Of a stretch of 64,000 bases of DNA, positions 55,601 to 62,853 are shown piece after piece. This stretch comes from Mycobacterium numidiamassiliense (GTDB lineage Bacteria > Actinomycetota > Actinomycetes > Mycobacteriales > Mycobacteriaceae). How positions within the stretch are numbered: position 1 is the stretch's first letter; every line of letters starts with the position of its first letter. The notes beneath the pieces were generated by a model. The model did not search any database and was not told the DNA's origin. It saw only the letters and a program-made list of their open reading frames with translations. Where the stretch lies: the NCBI RefSeq assembly GCF_900157365.1, contig NZ_FUEZ01000003.1, positions 62,001-126,000 on the forward strand, in the 5' to 3' direction. A program made the position numbers and the translations under genes.

Positions 55601-58600
55601 GGGATAACCCGTCTTATCCGCCACCACATCCAACATCTGCGCAACCAACTCCGCAGACCCAGCCACCGCAGCAGCCGGCGCAACCGGAACCGCCACAGCC
55701 ACATGACCATTCGACGCCACCGGCACCACCGCCGGAGCCACCGGCATCGCCGGCCTGCCATTGGCGGCGGGCGGAACAACCGGAGCCGCGGGCATCGTCG
55801 CCCTGCCATTGGCCGCCGGCGGAACAACCGGAGCCGCCGGCATCGCCGCCCTGCCATTGGCCGCCGGCGGAACAACCGGAGCCGCGGGCATCGCCGGCCT
55901 GCCGTTGGGAACGACTGGCGGTGCTGCCGGCGGTGCTGCGACAGCGGCCTGAGACGTCAGATTCTGCAAAAGACTGTGCAGATTGTCGACGGCGTACTGC
56001 AGGGTTCCTACCGCCGCGACCATCTGGGCCATCACGTCAGCGCCGATAGCCTGCGCGGCAGGAGACGAAGTAGCCGCCAGGGTGACATGAGCACCGTGGC
56101 CGTGGCCGTTGCCGTTGCCGTTGAGGACGGCCGGCACGGATACCGCCGGAGTGGCCGCGGGTGCCGTGCCGTTCCCGTGTGCCACGGGTGCGATTGATTC
56201 GGATTGGGTCAATTTGGACTCCGATTCGGTTGTGTGTCCGTTGAGGGGGTTACCGGAGCTAGAGGAAGTTTCGAGAGGGGTCGGCCGCGGCAGGGGCTCA
56301 TCGCTGCGCTGCGGGCGGCCATAGTTGGATCCATTGATCTTCAGCGTCATCTTTGGCTGCTTACGAGTACGCGGGTCATCGCCGACGCGGTACTGCGACC
56401 AAAGTCCGTCGAAGTTCATCGGGACGCCCGCGGCCGCGAGTTGGGCGAGCCCCATCCACAGCGATCGAATACCGTTCCTGCCCTTGGCATCCAGGGAAAC
56501 CGCGGAGTGCTCCTGGCCGGCAAGACACTTGCCGACGAGATTCGTCAGCACAGTGCCGGGTCCCACCTCGACGAAGGTCCGTGCTCCGGCCTGCCACATC
56601 GCCTGAATCTGTTCGACGAATCGCACTGGCTGCGCGATCTGGTTGGCCAGCGTGGTCCGCAGTTCTTCTGCGTCGGCGGTGTAGGGCTGAGCCGTCGCGT
56701 TGGCGTAGACGGGTACCTGTGGCACGGCAAAGGGGATGCCGGCGAGGAACGAGGCAAACGGACCCGCCGCCGAGCTGACAATCTCGGAATGAAAAGCGGT
56801 CGCGACATCGAGGCGACGCGCGTTCATACCCGCCGCGCTAAAGCGTTGTGCCGCATCGTCTATGGATGCACTATCGCCCGACAGCACAACCTGGTTGGGA
56901 GCGTTGTGGTTGGCGACGACCACCGAAAGCCCCCACTCGTCGATCAGCTTGCTGACCTGATCTGCAGGTGCCGTCACCGCGCACATCGCCCCGTCACTGC
57001 TGGCCGCCGCTTGGGCCATCAGCGCACCACGTGCGCGAGCAATCAATAGGGCAACCTCTTCGTCGAAAACGCCCGCAGCGCACAGCGCGGTGACCTCGCC
57101 GAAGCTGTGACCACCGACGGCGACGGGGGCAATGCCAAGGGCGCGGATCACCGACAACAGACTCAAGCTGTGTGCACCAATACCCGGCTGTGCCCACTCG
57201 GTCTTGGTCAGCTCGGCCGCCTGGCGGGCGCGAGCCTCGTCGGTGAACTCGGTCTTCGGCCAGACCACCTGGTGCAGGTCGCGATCGGCGTTCAGATCCT
57301 GCGCGCGGGCAACCTCCCACGGCGACAACGCCGGCTCATAGAGCTGCGGGACGTCAGCGCCCATGCCGACGTACTGGCTGCCCTGTCCGGGAAACAGCAG
57401 GGCGACGGGCCCGCCTTGTTGCGCCGAATAGTAGTAGCCCTTCGGCGAGCTGAACGATGATGCGACATCGGGTGTTTGGAGCTTTGCCGAGGCTTCACCG
57501 AGCATTGCGCGCAGGTTCGAAACGCTGTCGGCGACGAGCGCAAGCCGGTGCGGCTGCGCGGCGTCGTACCCGGATTGTGTGCTCCGTGCGAGGTAGCTGA
57601 GCATGTCGGGGCTGTCGACCAGCGACTCCGACAGACGGGTGGCCTCTTCGGAAAGCGCCGCGGCCGATTGCGCGCCAAGCACCACCAGCTCGGAATCCCA
57701 CGAGCGGAATCGCGACGCACGCTTTCCGCTGCCCGTGTACTCCTCGACGGTGACGTGGAAGTTGGTGCCACCGAAGCCGAACGAGCTGACGGACGCGCGC
57801 CTCGGCACCCCCTTGTCGGCGAGCCACGGCTTGGTTTGCGCCGGTAGGTGGAACGGCGAATTCTCCAGATCGAGGGCGGGGTTGGGTTGATCGATTTTGA
57901 TGGTCGGCGGCAACACCTTGTGATGAAGCGCCATCACGGCCTTGAAGAGACCGCACGCGCCCGCCGCGCCTTTGGTGTGCCCGACTTGGGACTTCACCGA
58001 ACCAAGGGCACACCACTGCTGGTCCGCGCGCCCTGATGCCGCGAAGACCTCCCGCAGCGCCGCGAATTCAGCGGCATCGCCGGCCTTGGTGCCGGTGCCG
58101 TGCGCCTCGACGAGTCCAACCGTTTCCGGGCCGTAGCCCGCGGCGGAATACGCGCGGCGAAGCGCTTTGGCCTGCCCGGCCGGACTCGGCGCGTAGATGC
58201 TCTTTGCCCGGCCGTCCGAGGACGTGCCGATGCCGCGGATCACCGCGTAGATCTGGTCACCATCGCGCTCGGCATCGTCGAGGCGCTTGAGGGCGAACAT
58301 CGCCAGCCCCTCGCCCAGCATCGTCCCGTCTGACCGGTCGGAGAATGGACGGCAGTCGCCACTGGGCGACAGCGCGGTGACCTTCGCGAAGCACATGAAC
58401 ATGAAGATGTCGTTGAAGGCATCGACGCCCCCGGCGATGACCATGTCCGATTCACCGAGATACAACTCGTGCAGGCCAACCTCGAGGGCGGCCAGCGAGC
58501 TCGCGCACGCCGCGTCGATGACGCAGTTCGTCCCGCCGAGATCGAAGCGGTTGGCGATGCGCCCGGCGATGACGTTGCCGAGGAGTCCGGGGAAGGTGTT

Positions 58601-59125
58601 CTCCTGCCAGGGCGTGTAGCCAGACGTCACGTGCTCACTGAATGCCGTGACCTCAGTTTCGGAAAGACCGGCGGCGCGAAGCCCGCGCTCCCAAACCGGT
58701 CGATGCAGGCGGCCCGCCATGTAGGTGAGCAATTCGGTGCCGCCCGACGAGCCGATGACGACGCTGACCCGTTCGCGATCCATGTCAGAAAAATCGCCAC
58801 CCGCGGCGTCCTCCAGCACTTGCTGCGCGACCCGCAACGCAAGCAGCTGGGCGGTATCGGTCGCCGGCACGACGTTCGGTGGGATCCCGAAGTCGATCGG
58901 TGAGAAGTCGACCTCGGGCAAGAATCCGCCGCGGGTGACGTACACCTTGTCCGGCGTATTCGGGGCCGGGTCGTAGTAGTCCTCAACGCGCCAGTGCGAC
59001 GCGGGAACTTCGGAGAAGAGGTCGACGCCATCGACGATGTTGCGCCAGAAGCGCTCCGCCTCCGGTGACCCCGGAAACAGAGCGCTCACGCCGACGACGG
59101 CAACAGCAGGGTGTTTCGACTCCAT
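52688..59125 (-). CDS. pfaA: Pfa-type PUFA synthase subunit: KS-MAT-ACP-ACP-KR-DH
   Basis: This 2145-residue protein has a KS (Cys207 in DAACASS, GTNFHVTVEE), a malonyl acyltransferase (Ser674 in GGHSFGEV, loop ATAFHS) and a Pro/Ala-rich linker with 16-residue repeats. Two ACPs follow that are nearly identical (GIDSIKRVEIL; Ser1193 and Ser1313), then a PUFA-type KR (SGGGRGVTAAS near 1602) and a C-terminal PKS-type DH (VDHRIQGNVVLPVV near 1900, DPAALDGCLQAAL near 2060). The order equals that of PfaA/Pfa2. Most characterised PUFA synthases carry more tandem ACPs, so two is low. The ATG at 59123-59125 sits behind AAAGGTGG and is preferred over the GTG two codons earlier. Hgl-type glycolipid synthases share KS-AT-ACP-KR parts, but the PfaD and FabA-like DH partners favour a PUFA pathway. 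Confidence 0.88.
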   Translation of the reverse strand: MESKHPAVAVVGVSALFPGSPEAERFWRNIVDGVDLFSEVPASHWRVEDYYDPAPNTPDKVYVTRGGFLPEVDFSPIDFGIPPNVVPATDTAQLLALRVAQQVLEDAAGGDFSDMDRERVSVVIGSSGGTELLTYMAGRLHRPVWERGLRAAGLSETEVTAFSEHVTSGYTPWQENTFPGLLGNVIAGRIANRFDLGGTNCVIDAACASSLAALEVGLHELYLGESDMVIAGGVDAFNDIFMFMCFAKVTALSPSGDCRPFSDRSDGTMLGEGLAMFALKRLDDAERDGDQIYAVIRGIGTSSDGRAKSIYAPSPAGQAKALRRAYSAAGYGPETVGLVEAHGTGTKAGDAAEFAALREVFAASGRADQQWCALGSVKSQVGHTKGAAGACGLFKAVMALHHKVLPPTIKIDQPNPALDLENSPFHLPAQTKPWLADKGVPRRASVSSFGFGGTNFHVTVEEYTGSGKRASRFRSWDSELVVLGAQSAAALSEEATRLSESLVDSPDMLSYLARSTQSGYDAAQPHRLALVADSVSNLRAMLGEASAKLQTPDVASSFSSPKGYYYSAQQGGPVALLFPGQGSQYVGMGADVPQLYEPALSPWEVARAQDLNADRDLHQVVWPKTEFTDEARARQAAELTKTEWAQPGIGAHSLSLLSVIRALGIAPVAVGGHSFGEVTALCAAGVFDEEVALLIARARGALMAQAAASSDGAMCAVTAPADQVSKLIDEWGLSVVVANHNAPNQVVLSGDSASIDDAAQRFSAAGMNARRLDVATAFHSEIVSSAAGPFASFLAGIPFAVPQVPVYANATAQPYTADAEELRTTLANQIAQPVRFVEQIQAMWQAGARTFVEVGPGTVLTNLVGKCLAGQEHSAVSLDAKGRNGIRSLWMGLAQLAAAGVPMNFDGLWSQYRVGDDPRTRKQPKMTLKINGSNYGRPQRSDEPLPRPTPLETSSSSGNPLNGHTTESESKLTQSESIAPVAHGNGTAPAATPAVSVPAVLNGNGNGHGHGAHVTLAATSSPAAQAIGADVMAQMVAAVGTLQYAVDNLHSLLQNLTSQAAVAAPPAAPPVVPNGRPAMPAAPVVPPAANGRAAMPAAPVVPPAANGRATMPAAPVVPPAANGRPAMPVAPAVVPVASNGHVAVAVPVAPAAAVAGSAELVAQMLDVVADKTGYPVEMLDLSMALEADLGIDSIKRVEILSAVQERIPALPEVETATMAALATLQEIIDYLQSLMGPVAVNGVVAPAVVPVASNGHVAVAVPVAPAAAVAPVAVAGSAELVAQMLDVVADKTGYPVEMLDLSMALEADLGIDSIKRVEILSAVQERIPALPEVETATMAALATLQEIIDYLQSLITPAAVDGTPPMPAPPPPAAANGTPVGDRLPFELAGAATARYAVHAVSAPASGMGMPGLHGGANVEIVATQDAVADALAESLGRYGINATVVPAPRVDAGAVTPLAALKKTATRHDTLAINRAVFADAQRIAAKFAERGGVFVTVQDTGGTFGLLTEPGPRAWAGGVGALAKTAAQEWPAAHVKAIDIAIGQQSPTTVAEQLAHEILAGGAELEVGLGTPHGRVTVAADPSPVKKHTRRIDHRDVIVVSGGGRGVTAASVIALAEATRASFVLIGRTELSEEPAAAHGLTTDAELKRALLTSAAAQGVKPTPKQLEQQVQRILADREVRATLTALIDAGSHVRYAAADVRDASQLGALLDGVRADLGPITGLVHGAGVLADAPLHKKTLDGFDRVFETKVGGLCALLDATANDALKVVCLFSSVAARSGNVGQSDYAMANEILNKVALAEQARRGPSCLVRALGWGPWDSGMVTPGLKAMFESRGISLIPIADGAQAFVSDVLDGETGSSEVTLGDGVLAGVPTHPMPAEGRTASVVAHASLQPYLVDHRIQGNVVLPVVQACEWFVRIAEACRPGQHVERLLDLKVLRGVTLTGFDQQGDPLLVRCTPVQEAPNRLTCTLSDGSGSAAYYSATVEMRSGPTAAPTLATAALGGRLLDRDACYSTDALFHGPAFQVLDSVDCQESGATASLYGLTTAGWPGDGWATDPAALDGCLQAALVWSFVRLGRTVLPLKVGEVVRYRAGALGGGLRCVLSNGDAKNSRAVCDLDLVDADDLVVVSFKRLELYPYGS
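55083..55740 (-). repeat. Tandem duplication of the ACP-coding segment
   Basis: A 227-bp block at 55083-55309 recurs base for base at 55443-55669, an offset of exactly 360 bp. Beyond it the copies differ by a 15-bp insertion in the lower-coordinate copy and then match again for about 70 bp. Each copy encodes one ACP plus its Ala/Val-rich linker. Codons here are T- and A-richer at third positions (ATT, TTG, GTT, AAG) than in the surrounding GC-rich genes. A recent duplication or ongoing gene conversion would explain the identity; assembly collapse of further copies is possible. Confidence 0.95.
55743..55910 (-). repeat. 48-bp Pro/Ala linker repeat, about 3.5 copies
   Basis: The motif ctgcca/gttgg starts at 55755, 55803, 55851 and 55899, a strict 48-bp period. 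On the coding strand each unit gives the 16 residues NGRPAMPAAPVVPPAA with small changes. It forms the flexible linker before the first ACP. Copy number is likely variable between strains. Confidence 0.93.
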
Positions 59126-59988
59126 GACCACCTTTGCATTGCTTCCACGGACAGCACCGCTGTCAACCTGCTCCGTGCCGAATACTGACCATCGAGTTTT
59201 ACTTCGTTGACCAGCTCAGACGGGTAAGTAGAGCTCGCCCGGGACGTTATCAGAACGGCGGCTGGCGTACTGACGAATTGTCAATACACCTGAATTTGTT
59301 CGTTACAGTTAACCTCCGATCCGTAGCGTTTCACGGTTGGTCGTCGTTGGTTCCGAGCGATGCGGGTGCATTTGCGCAGTTCGCGCTTATGCGAGACGGC
59401 GCCGCCGTGCAAAGGCCAGCGCAACACCCTAAGCGTCTGCTCAGCGCCTTCGCCGCCGATCCCTTCGGGCGGCGACCGGCCCCCACCACAGCCGTTGTCG
59501 TCGTCGACCGTTTGCGCCTCGCGGCCACATAATTAATCGTGTGCCCTCGCGATGATATATTTCGCCATGCCGTTTGGCACTGCACATCAACAACGCAATT
59601 CAGCGCGCTAATACGCATAAGAAATGCTGACTGATGTTGTCAGTGTGAGGAATGCATCACTGATTAATCAAATTGCTTTTCCTGCCCGACATGAAATGCA
59701 AAGCATCGGTGCACAACAGTGGCAACGGGTTCCTTTGAGCATCGGATCCCTGCTCGTACGGCGTCATCTAGCGCAGATACCGCCACGGCGGGCGGGCACG
59801 CACTCAATTTCGTCGACGCCACGGATGGTGCCGAAGATTGAGGGTCGCCCATGACGCTTTGCGGGTTCCAATCGCGATGCCCGGGGCGCAAATTCTAGAC
59901 TTATTCGGCACAAAGCGGCAGGCCGACACGCCGCAATTTTCGACTCGGCGAGGTAAGCAAAGTGCTTTGGATGAAAAGCCTCGACTTC
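59126..59988. promoter_or_regulatory. Long intergenic region inside the PUFA-synthase gene set
   Basis: The 863 bases between the pfaD-like stop and the pfaA-like start hold no gene I can support on either strand. The stretch is clearly AT-richer than its surroundings, mainly at 59260-59320 and 59530-59720. On the minus strand a perfect TTGACA lies at 59279-59284, but no -10 follows at 16-18 bases; a weaker TTAACT-N18-TGTATT pair overlaps it (about 59283-59313). A 7-bp stem (59451-59457 with 59468-59474) sits further upstream. A separate promoter for the two large genes is likely, and a decayed gene cannot be excluded. Confidence 0.4.
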
Positions 59989-61644
59989 TTATAGAGACAA
60001 CGGTCGCGGAATGTAGCGGAACGCGCTCGCCGGGACGGGTACTCCGCAGGCGCGGGCCTGCTGCGCCCGGGTGATGTGGGCGGCACCTTCCAGCAGATTG
60101 AGCGCCACCTGGTCGGCGCTGCGCTGTTCCAACGGTTCCAGATAGCTCCCGGCCACCCAGCTGTTGAAGGCTCCCATGGAAGGGCCGCACCAGATCTGGT
60201 AGTCCAGGACGCGGCCCGGGTCGCCGTCGATTGCCCACCGGCTTGATTTGCCGAGGTACCAGCGGAACAGCAGCGCGATCTGATACTTCGGGTCGCGGCT
60301 GGCAAGTTCGAGTACGGCCGGATCACGATCCGCCCAGTACCGCTCGGTCTCAGCCCAGACCTCGTCGACACTCAGGCCGAGAATCTTTTCCAGCTCAGGT
60401 CCGTGTTCGGCCACGACGGTGGCCAGATTGGGGCTAGCGGCGTACCACTCGTAGAGCTTCTTCGCCCGTGGACCGAACATCGAGCCACGCTTGAGGACCT
60501 GCAGGTTGACACCCATTTCGAACATGTCGGACGCGGGCGCCATCATCACATCGGCCACGCCGGCCTTCGCGAGCATGCCCCGGGCCTGGGCGGAAAGACC
60601 GGACTCCACACACGATTGATTGACCGAGCCGGTCACCACGTACGCGGCCCCCATCGCGAACGCACCGGCGACGGACTGCGGCGTGCTGACGCCTCCGCCG
60701 GCGCCCACGCGGACGCGGCGGCCGAGGTTGTGCTGTTGAGCCAGGTTGTCGCGCAGCAAGACGATTTCCGACAAGAGTGCAGACAGTGGCCGGTTGTCGG
60801 TGTGCCCGCCGCTGTCGGCCTCGACGGTGATGTCCTCCGCCACCGGCACGTATCGCGCCAGCTCGGCTTCGCGCGCGGTGAGCTTCCCGGCTGCCTGGAG
60901 CGCCGACACCAGCGCGGCCGGCGCGGGCTCCATGAACATGCGAGCGACCTCGGGGCGCGAGATCTTCGCCACGACGTTGTTCCTGCGGACGATGGTGCCG
61001 GCCGGATCGGTCGACAAGCCCGAGAGGGCGTAGTGAACGACCGCGGGGGTGAGCTTCATGAAGGCGGACGCCTCGACGATCCGGACGCCCCGCGCGATGA
61101 AGAGCTCGGCGACCCGCGCTTCGAGCGACACCTCGTTGGGTGAGTGGATCAGGTTCGCGCCCCACGCGACTCCGGTTCTGCCCGCCAGTCGCTCCTGGAT
61201 GTCGGCCAGCCCTCGTTCCACTTGGCCATACGAGAGGCCGCCCGCGCCGAAGAAGCCCAGCATGCCGGCGTCCGCCATCGCCACCACCAGCTCGGGTGTC
61301 GCGATTCCGTTGGCCATGGCGCCGGTGACATAGGGAAAGCGGATCCCATGGGCCTCGCAGAACTCACGGCCGCCCAACCACTCCGGGTACATCGGGGGCA
61401 GCGTTCCCATCAGCGATATGTCGGAGCCGCCGGCACTGACCAACTCGCCGCCCATCGCCAGACCCAGTTGCCCGGAAGTGTCCTCGCGGACCACGTGCAC
61501 CGGGTGGCGGACGAATTGAAGGACGTGAGCGATGTCTTCGGCCGCGAACGCGGCAGGCGCGGTGGCCGGGCGCCAGCCACCCAAAGCCGGACTCACCTCC
61601 GCCTCGATCCGAGGCTCCAATGCCGCGGTTGGTCGCTCACTCAA
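59989..61644 (-). CDS. pfaD: PfaD-type trans enoyl reductase
   Basis: This ~551-residue flavin-dependent enzyme is of the 2-nitropropane dioxygenase-like PfaD family, the separate enoyl reductase of PUFA synthases. Visible landmarks: FPYVTGAMANGIATPELV, GMLGFFGAGGLSYG, ADSGGHTDNRPLSALLSEI, VGAGGGVSTPQSVAGAFAMG and the C-terminal FNSWVAGSYLEPLEQR. It saturates selected double bonds during iterative chain growth, so some remain. A TTG at 61644 (LSERPTAALEPR) is preferred because AAGGGGA lies 7 bases ahead; a TTG at 61650 would be too close to that site. It heads the PUFA-synthase set but is separated from the next gene by 863 bp. Confidence 0.92.
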   Translation of the reverse strand: MSERPTAALEPRIEAEVSPALGGWRPATAPAAFAAEDIAHVLQFVRHPVHVVREDTSGQLGLAMGGELVSAGGSDISLMGTLPPMYPEWLGGREFCEAHGIRFPYVTGAMANGIATPELVVAMADAGMLGFFGAGGLSYGQVERGLADIQERLAGRTGVAWGANLIHSPNEVSLEARVAELFIARGVRIVEASAFMKLTPAVVHYALSGLSTDPAGTIVRRNNVVAKISRPEVARMFMEPAPAALVSALQAAGKLTAREAELARYVPVAEDITVEADSGGHTDNRPLSALLSEIVLLRDNLAQQHNLGRRVRVGAGGGVSTPQSVAGAFAMGAAYVVTGSVNQSCVESGLSAQARGMLAKAGVADVMMAPASDMFEMGVNLQVLKRGSMFGPRAKKLYEWYAASPNLATVVAEHGPELEKILGLSVDEVWAETERYWADRDPAVLELASRDPKYQIALLFRWYLGKSSRWAIDGDPGRVLDYQIWCGPSMGAFNSWVAGSYLEPLEQRSADQVALNLLEGAAHITRAQQARACGVPVPASAFRYIPRPLSL

Positions 61645-61791
61645 TGCCAATCCCCTTCAATCGTCAGTTTTGATGGGTATTGCCTAGAAGGCCGACTGCC
61701 TTAGCTGACGAAATCCAGCATGAGTTTCTCACGAACGGCCATTGTGCGGGTAAAAACCTCGGTTACGGGCTCTAGGGCTCAGCCGCCAATG

Positions 61792-62274
61792 TCAGCTATT
61801 GTCCGCCAGCTTCCCGCGCAACCGGCGGTTCACCGATTCCGGCAGCAGCTCCGACACGTCACCGCCCATCGTCGCGACTTCTTTGGCCAACGACGACGAC
61901 ACGAACGAATACTGCGGTGCCGTCGCCACGAAGAAGGTGTCGACGTTGGCGATGTGCTTATTCATTTGCGCCATCTGCAGCTCGTATTCGAAGTCGGTGT
62001 CGGTGCGCAAACCCTTGACGATTGCGGTCATCCCCCGCGACGTGACGAAATCGACCACCAGGCCCTGCCCCGCCTCGACCCGCAGGTTGGGCAGGTGGGC
62101 CGTCGCCTCCTCGATCATCGCGATCCGCTCGTCGAGGTCGAACATGCCCTTCTTGGCGGGGTTGACCAGGATCGCCACCACCACCTCGTCGAACTGCCCC
62201 GCGGCGCGTTCGAAGACATCGATGTGACCCAACGTCACCGGGTCAAACGATCCCGGGCAAACCGCGCCGCTCAT
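61792..62274 (-). CDS. coaD: Phosphopantetheine adenylyltransferase
   Basis: This 160-residue enzyme transfers AMP from ATP to 4'-phosphopantetheine, the penultimate step of coenzyme A synthesis. The nucleotidyltransferase motif is [13 protein letters not shown], and the ISSTxxR-like end reads [13 protein letters not shown]. Length equals the M. tuberculosis enzyme (KdtB/CoaD, Rv2965c). The gene follows rsmD as in M. tuberculosis; purU, which sits on its other side there, is absent and the PUFA-synthase genes take that place. Confidence 0.96.
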   Translation of the reverse strand: MSGAVCPGSFDPVTLGHIDVFERAAGQFDEVVVAILVNPAKKGMFDLDERIAMIEEATAHLPNLRVEAGQGLVVDFVTSRGMTAIVKGLRTDTDFEYELQMAQMNKHIANVDTFFVATAPQYSFVSSSLAKEVATMGGDVSELLPESVNRRLRGKLADNS

Positions 62275-62298
62275 AAGCGATCAAGTTAGCAGGGCGCC

Positions 62299-62853
62299 TC
62301 AGCCGAATTGGGCCAGCTCCAGGCGGGTGTCGCCGTATGTTCGCTGCGGCCACGCCGTCCAGCCTGCCGGCCAGGTCAGCGCGACACCGGCGGCCGGGCG
62401 CTCGATCACCGCGACGGTGCCTTCGCGCACCCAGCCATGGGTCACCAGCGCGTCCACCACGACGTGGACCTCGGCGGTCTCGACCTCGTAGGGCGGATCG
62501 GCCAGCACCAGGTCGACGGGCGCCTGCGTGCCGCCCGCCACCACCGCCGCCACCACGCCCCGGCGCACCGTCGCGCCGGGCAGACCAAGGGCTTCGATGT
62601 TGCGCGCGATGACGGCTGCTGTGCGCTGATCGGACTCGACGAACAGCGCCGACGTCGCGCCGCGCGACAGCGCCTCCAGACCCAGCGCACCCGAACCGGC
62701 GTACAGGTCCAGCACCGCCAGGCCGGCGAGATCCAGCCGGGCGGTCACGATGTTGAACAACGATTCGCGCACCCGATCGGTGGTCGGCCTGGTCCCGCGC
62801 GGCGGGACCGCGATGCGCCGCCCGCCGGCGACGCCACCGATGATGCGGGTCAG
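62299..62853 (-). CDS. rsmD: 16S rRNA (guanine966-N2)-methyltransferase RsmD
   Basis: This 184-residue SAM-dependent methyltransferase modifies G966 of 16S rRNA. SAM motif I is [15 protein letters not shown] and the catalytic motif is LADPPYE. The protein should begin [13 protein letters not shown] as in M. tuberculosis Rv2966c. The codon before TRIIGG is CTG (62851-62853), overlapping the pca stop as CTGA; no ATG, GTG or TTG lies in frame nearby upstream. I therefore place the start at this CTG. The next in-frame GTG would remove about 24 conserved residues. Family and position are secure; only the start codon is unusual. Confidence 0.9.
   Translation of the reverse strand: MTRIIGGVAGGRRIAVPPRGTRPTTDRVRESLFNIVTARLDLAGLAVLDLYAGSGALGLEALSRGATSALFVESDQRTAAVIARNIEALGLPGATVRRGVVAAVVAGGTQAPVDLVLADPPYEVETAEVHVVVDALVTHGWVREGTVAVIERPAAGVALTWPAGWTAWPQRTYGDTRLELAQFG

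Noticed and set aside
55358..56197. Arg/His-rich open frame across the ACP and linker repeats
   Set aside because: Its repeats only mirror the DNA repeats of the pfaA gene; there is no start signal or independent domain.
45129..59125. Heterocyst-glycolipid (Hgl) or enediyne synthase instead of a PUFA synthase
   Set aside because: The set has FabA-like DH pairs, a CLF, and a PfaD-type reductase, which together are the PUFA-synthase combination; Hgl and enediyne systems lack this set.
59331..59618. Possible 95-residue gene in the gap before pfaA
   Set aside because: No motif, no start signal and biased composition; not supportable beside the AT-rich regulatory-looking sequence.
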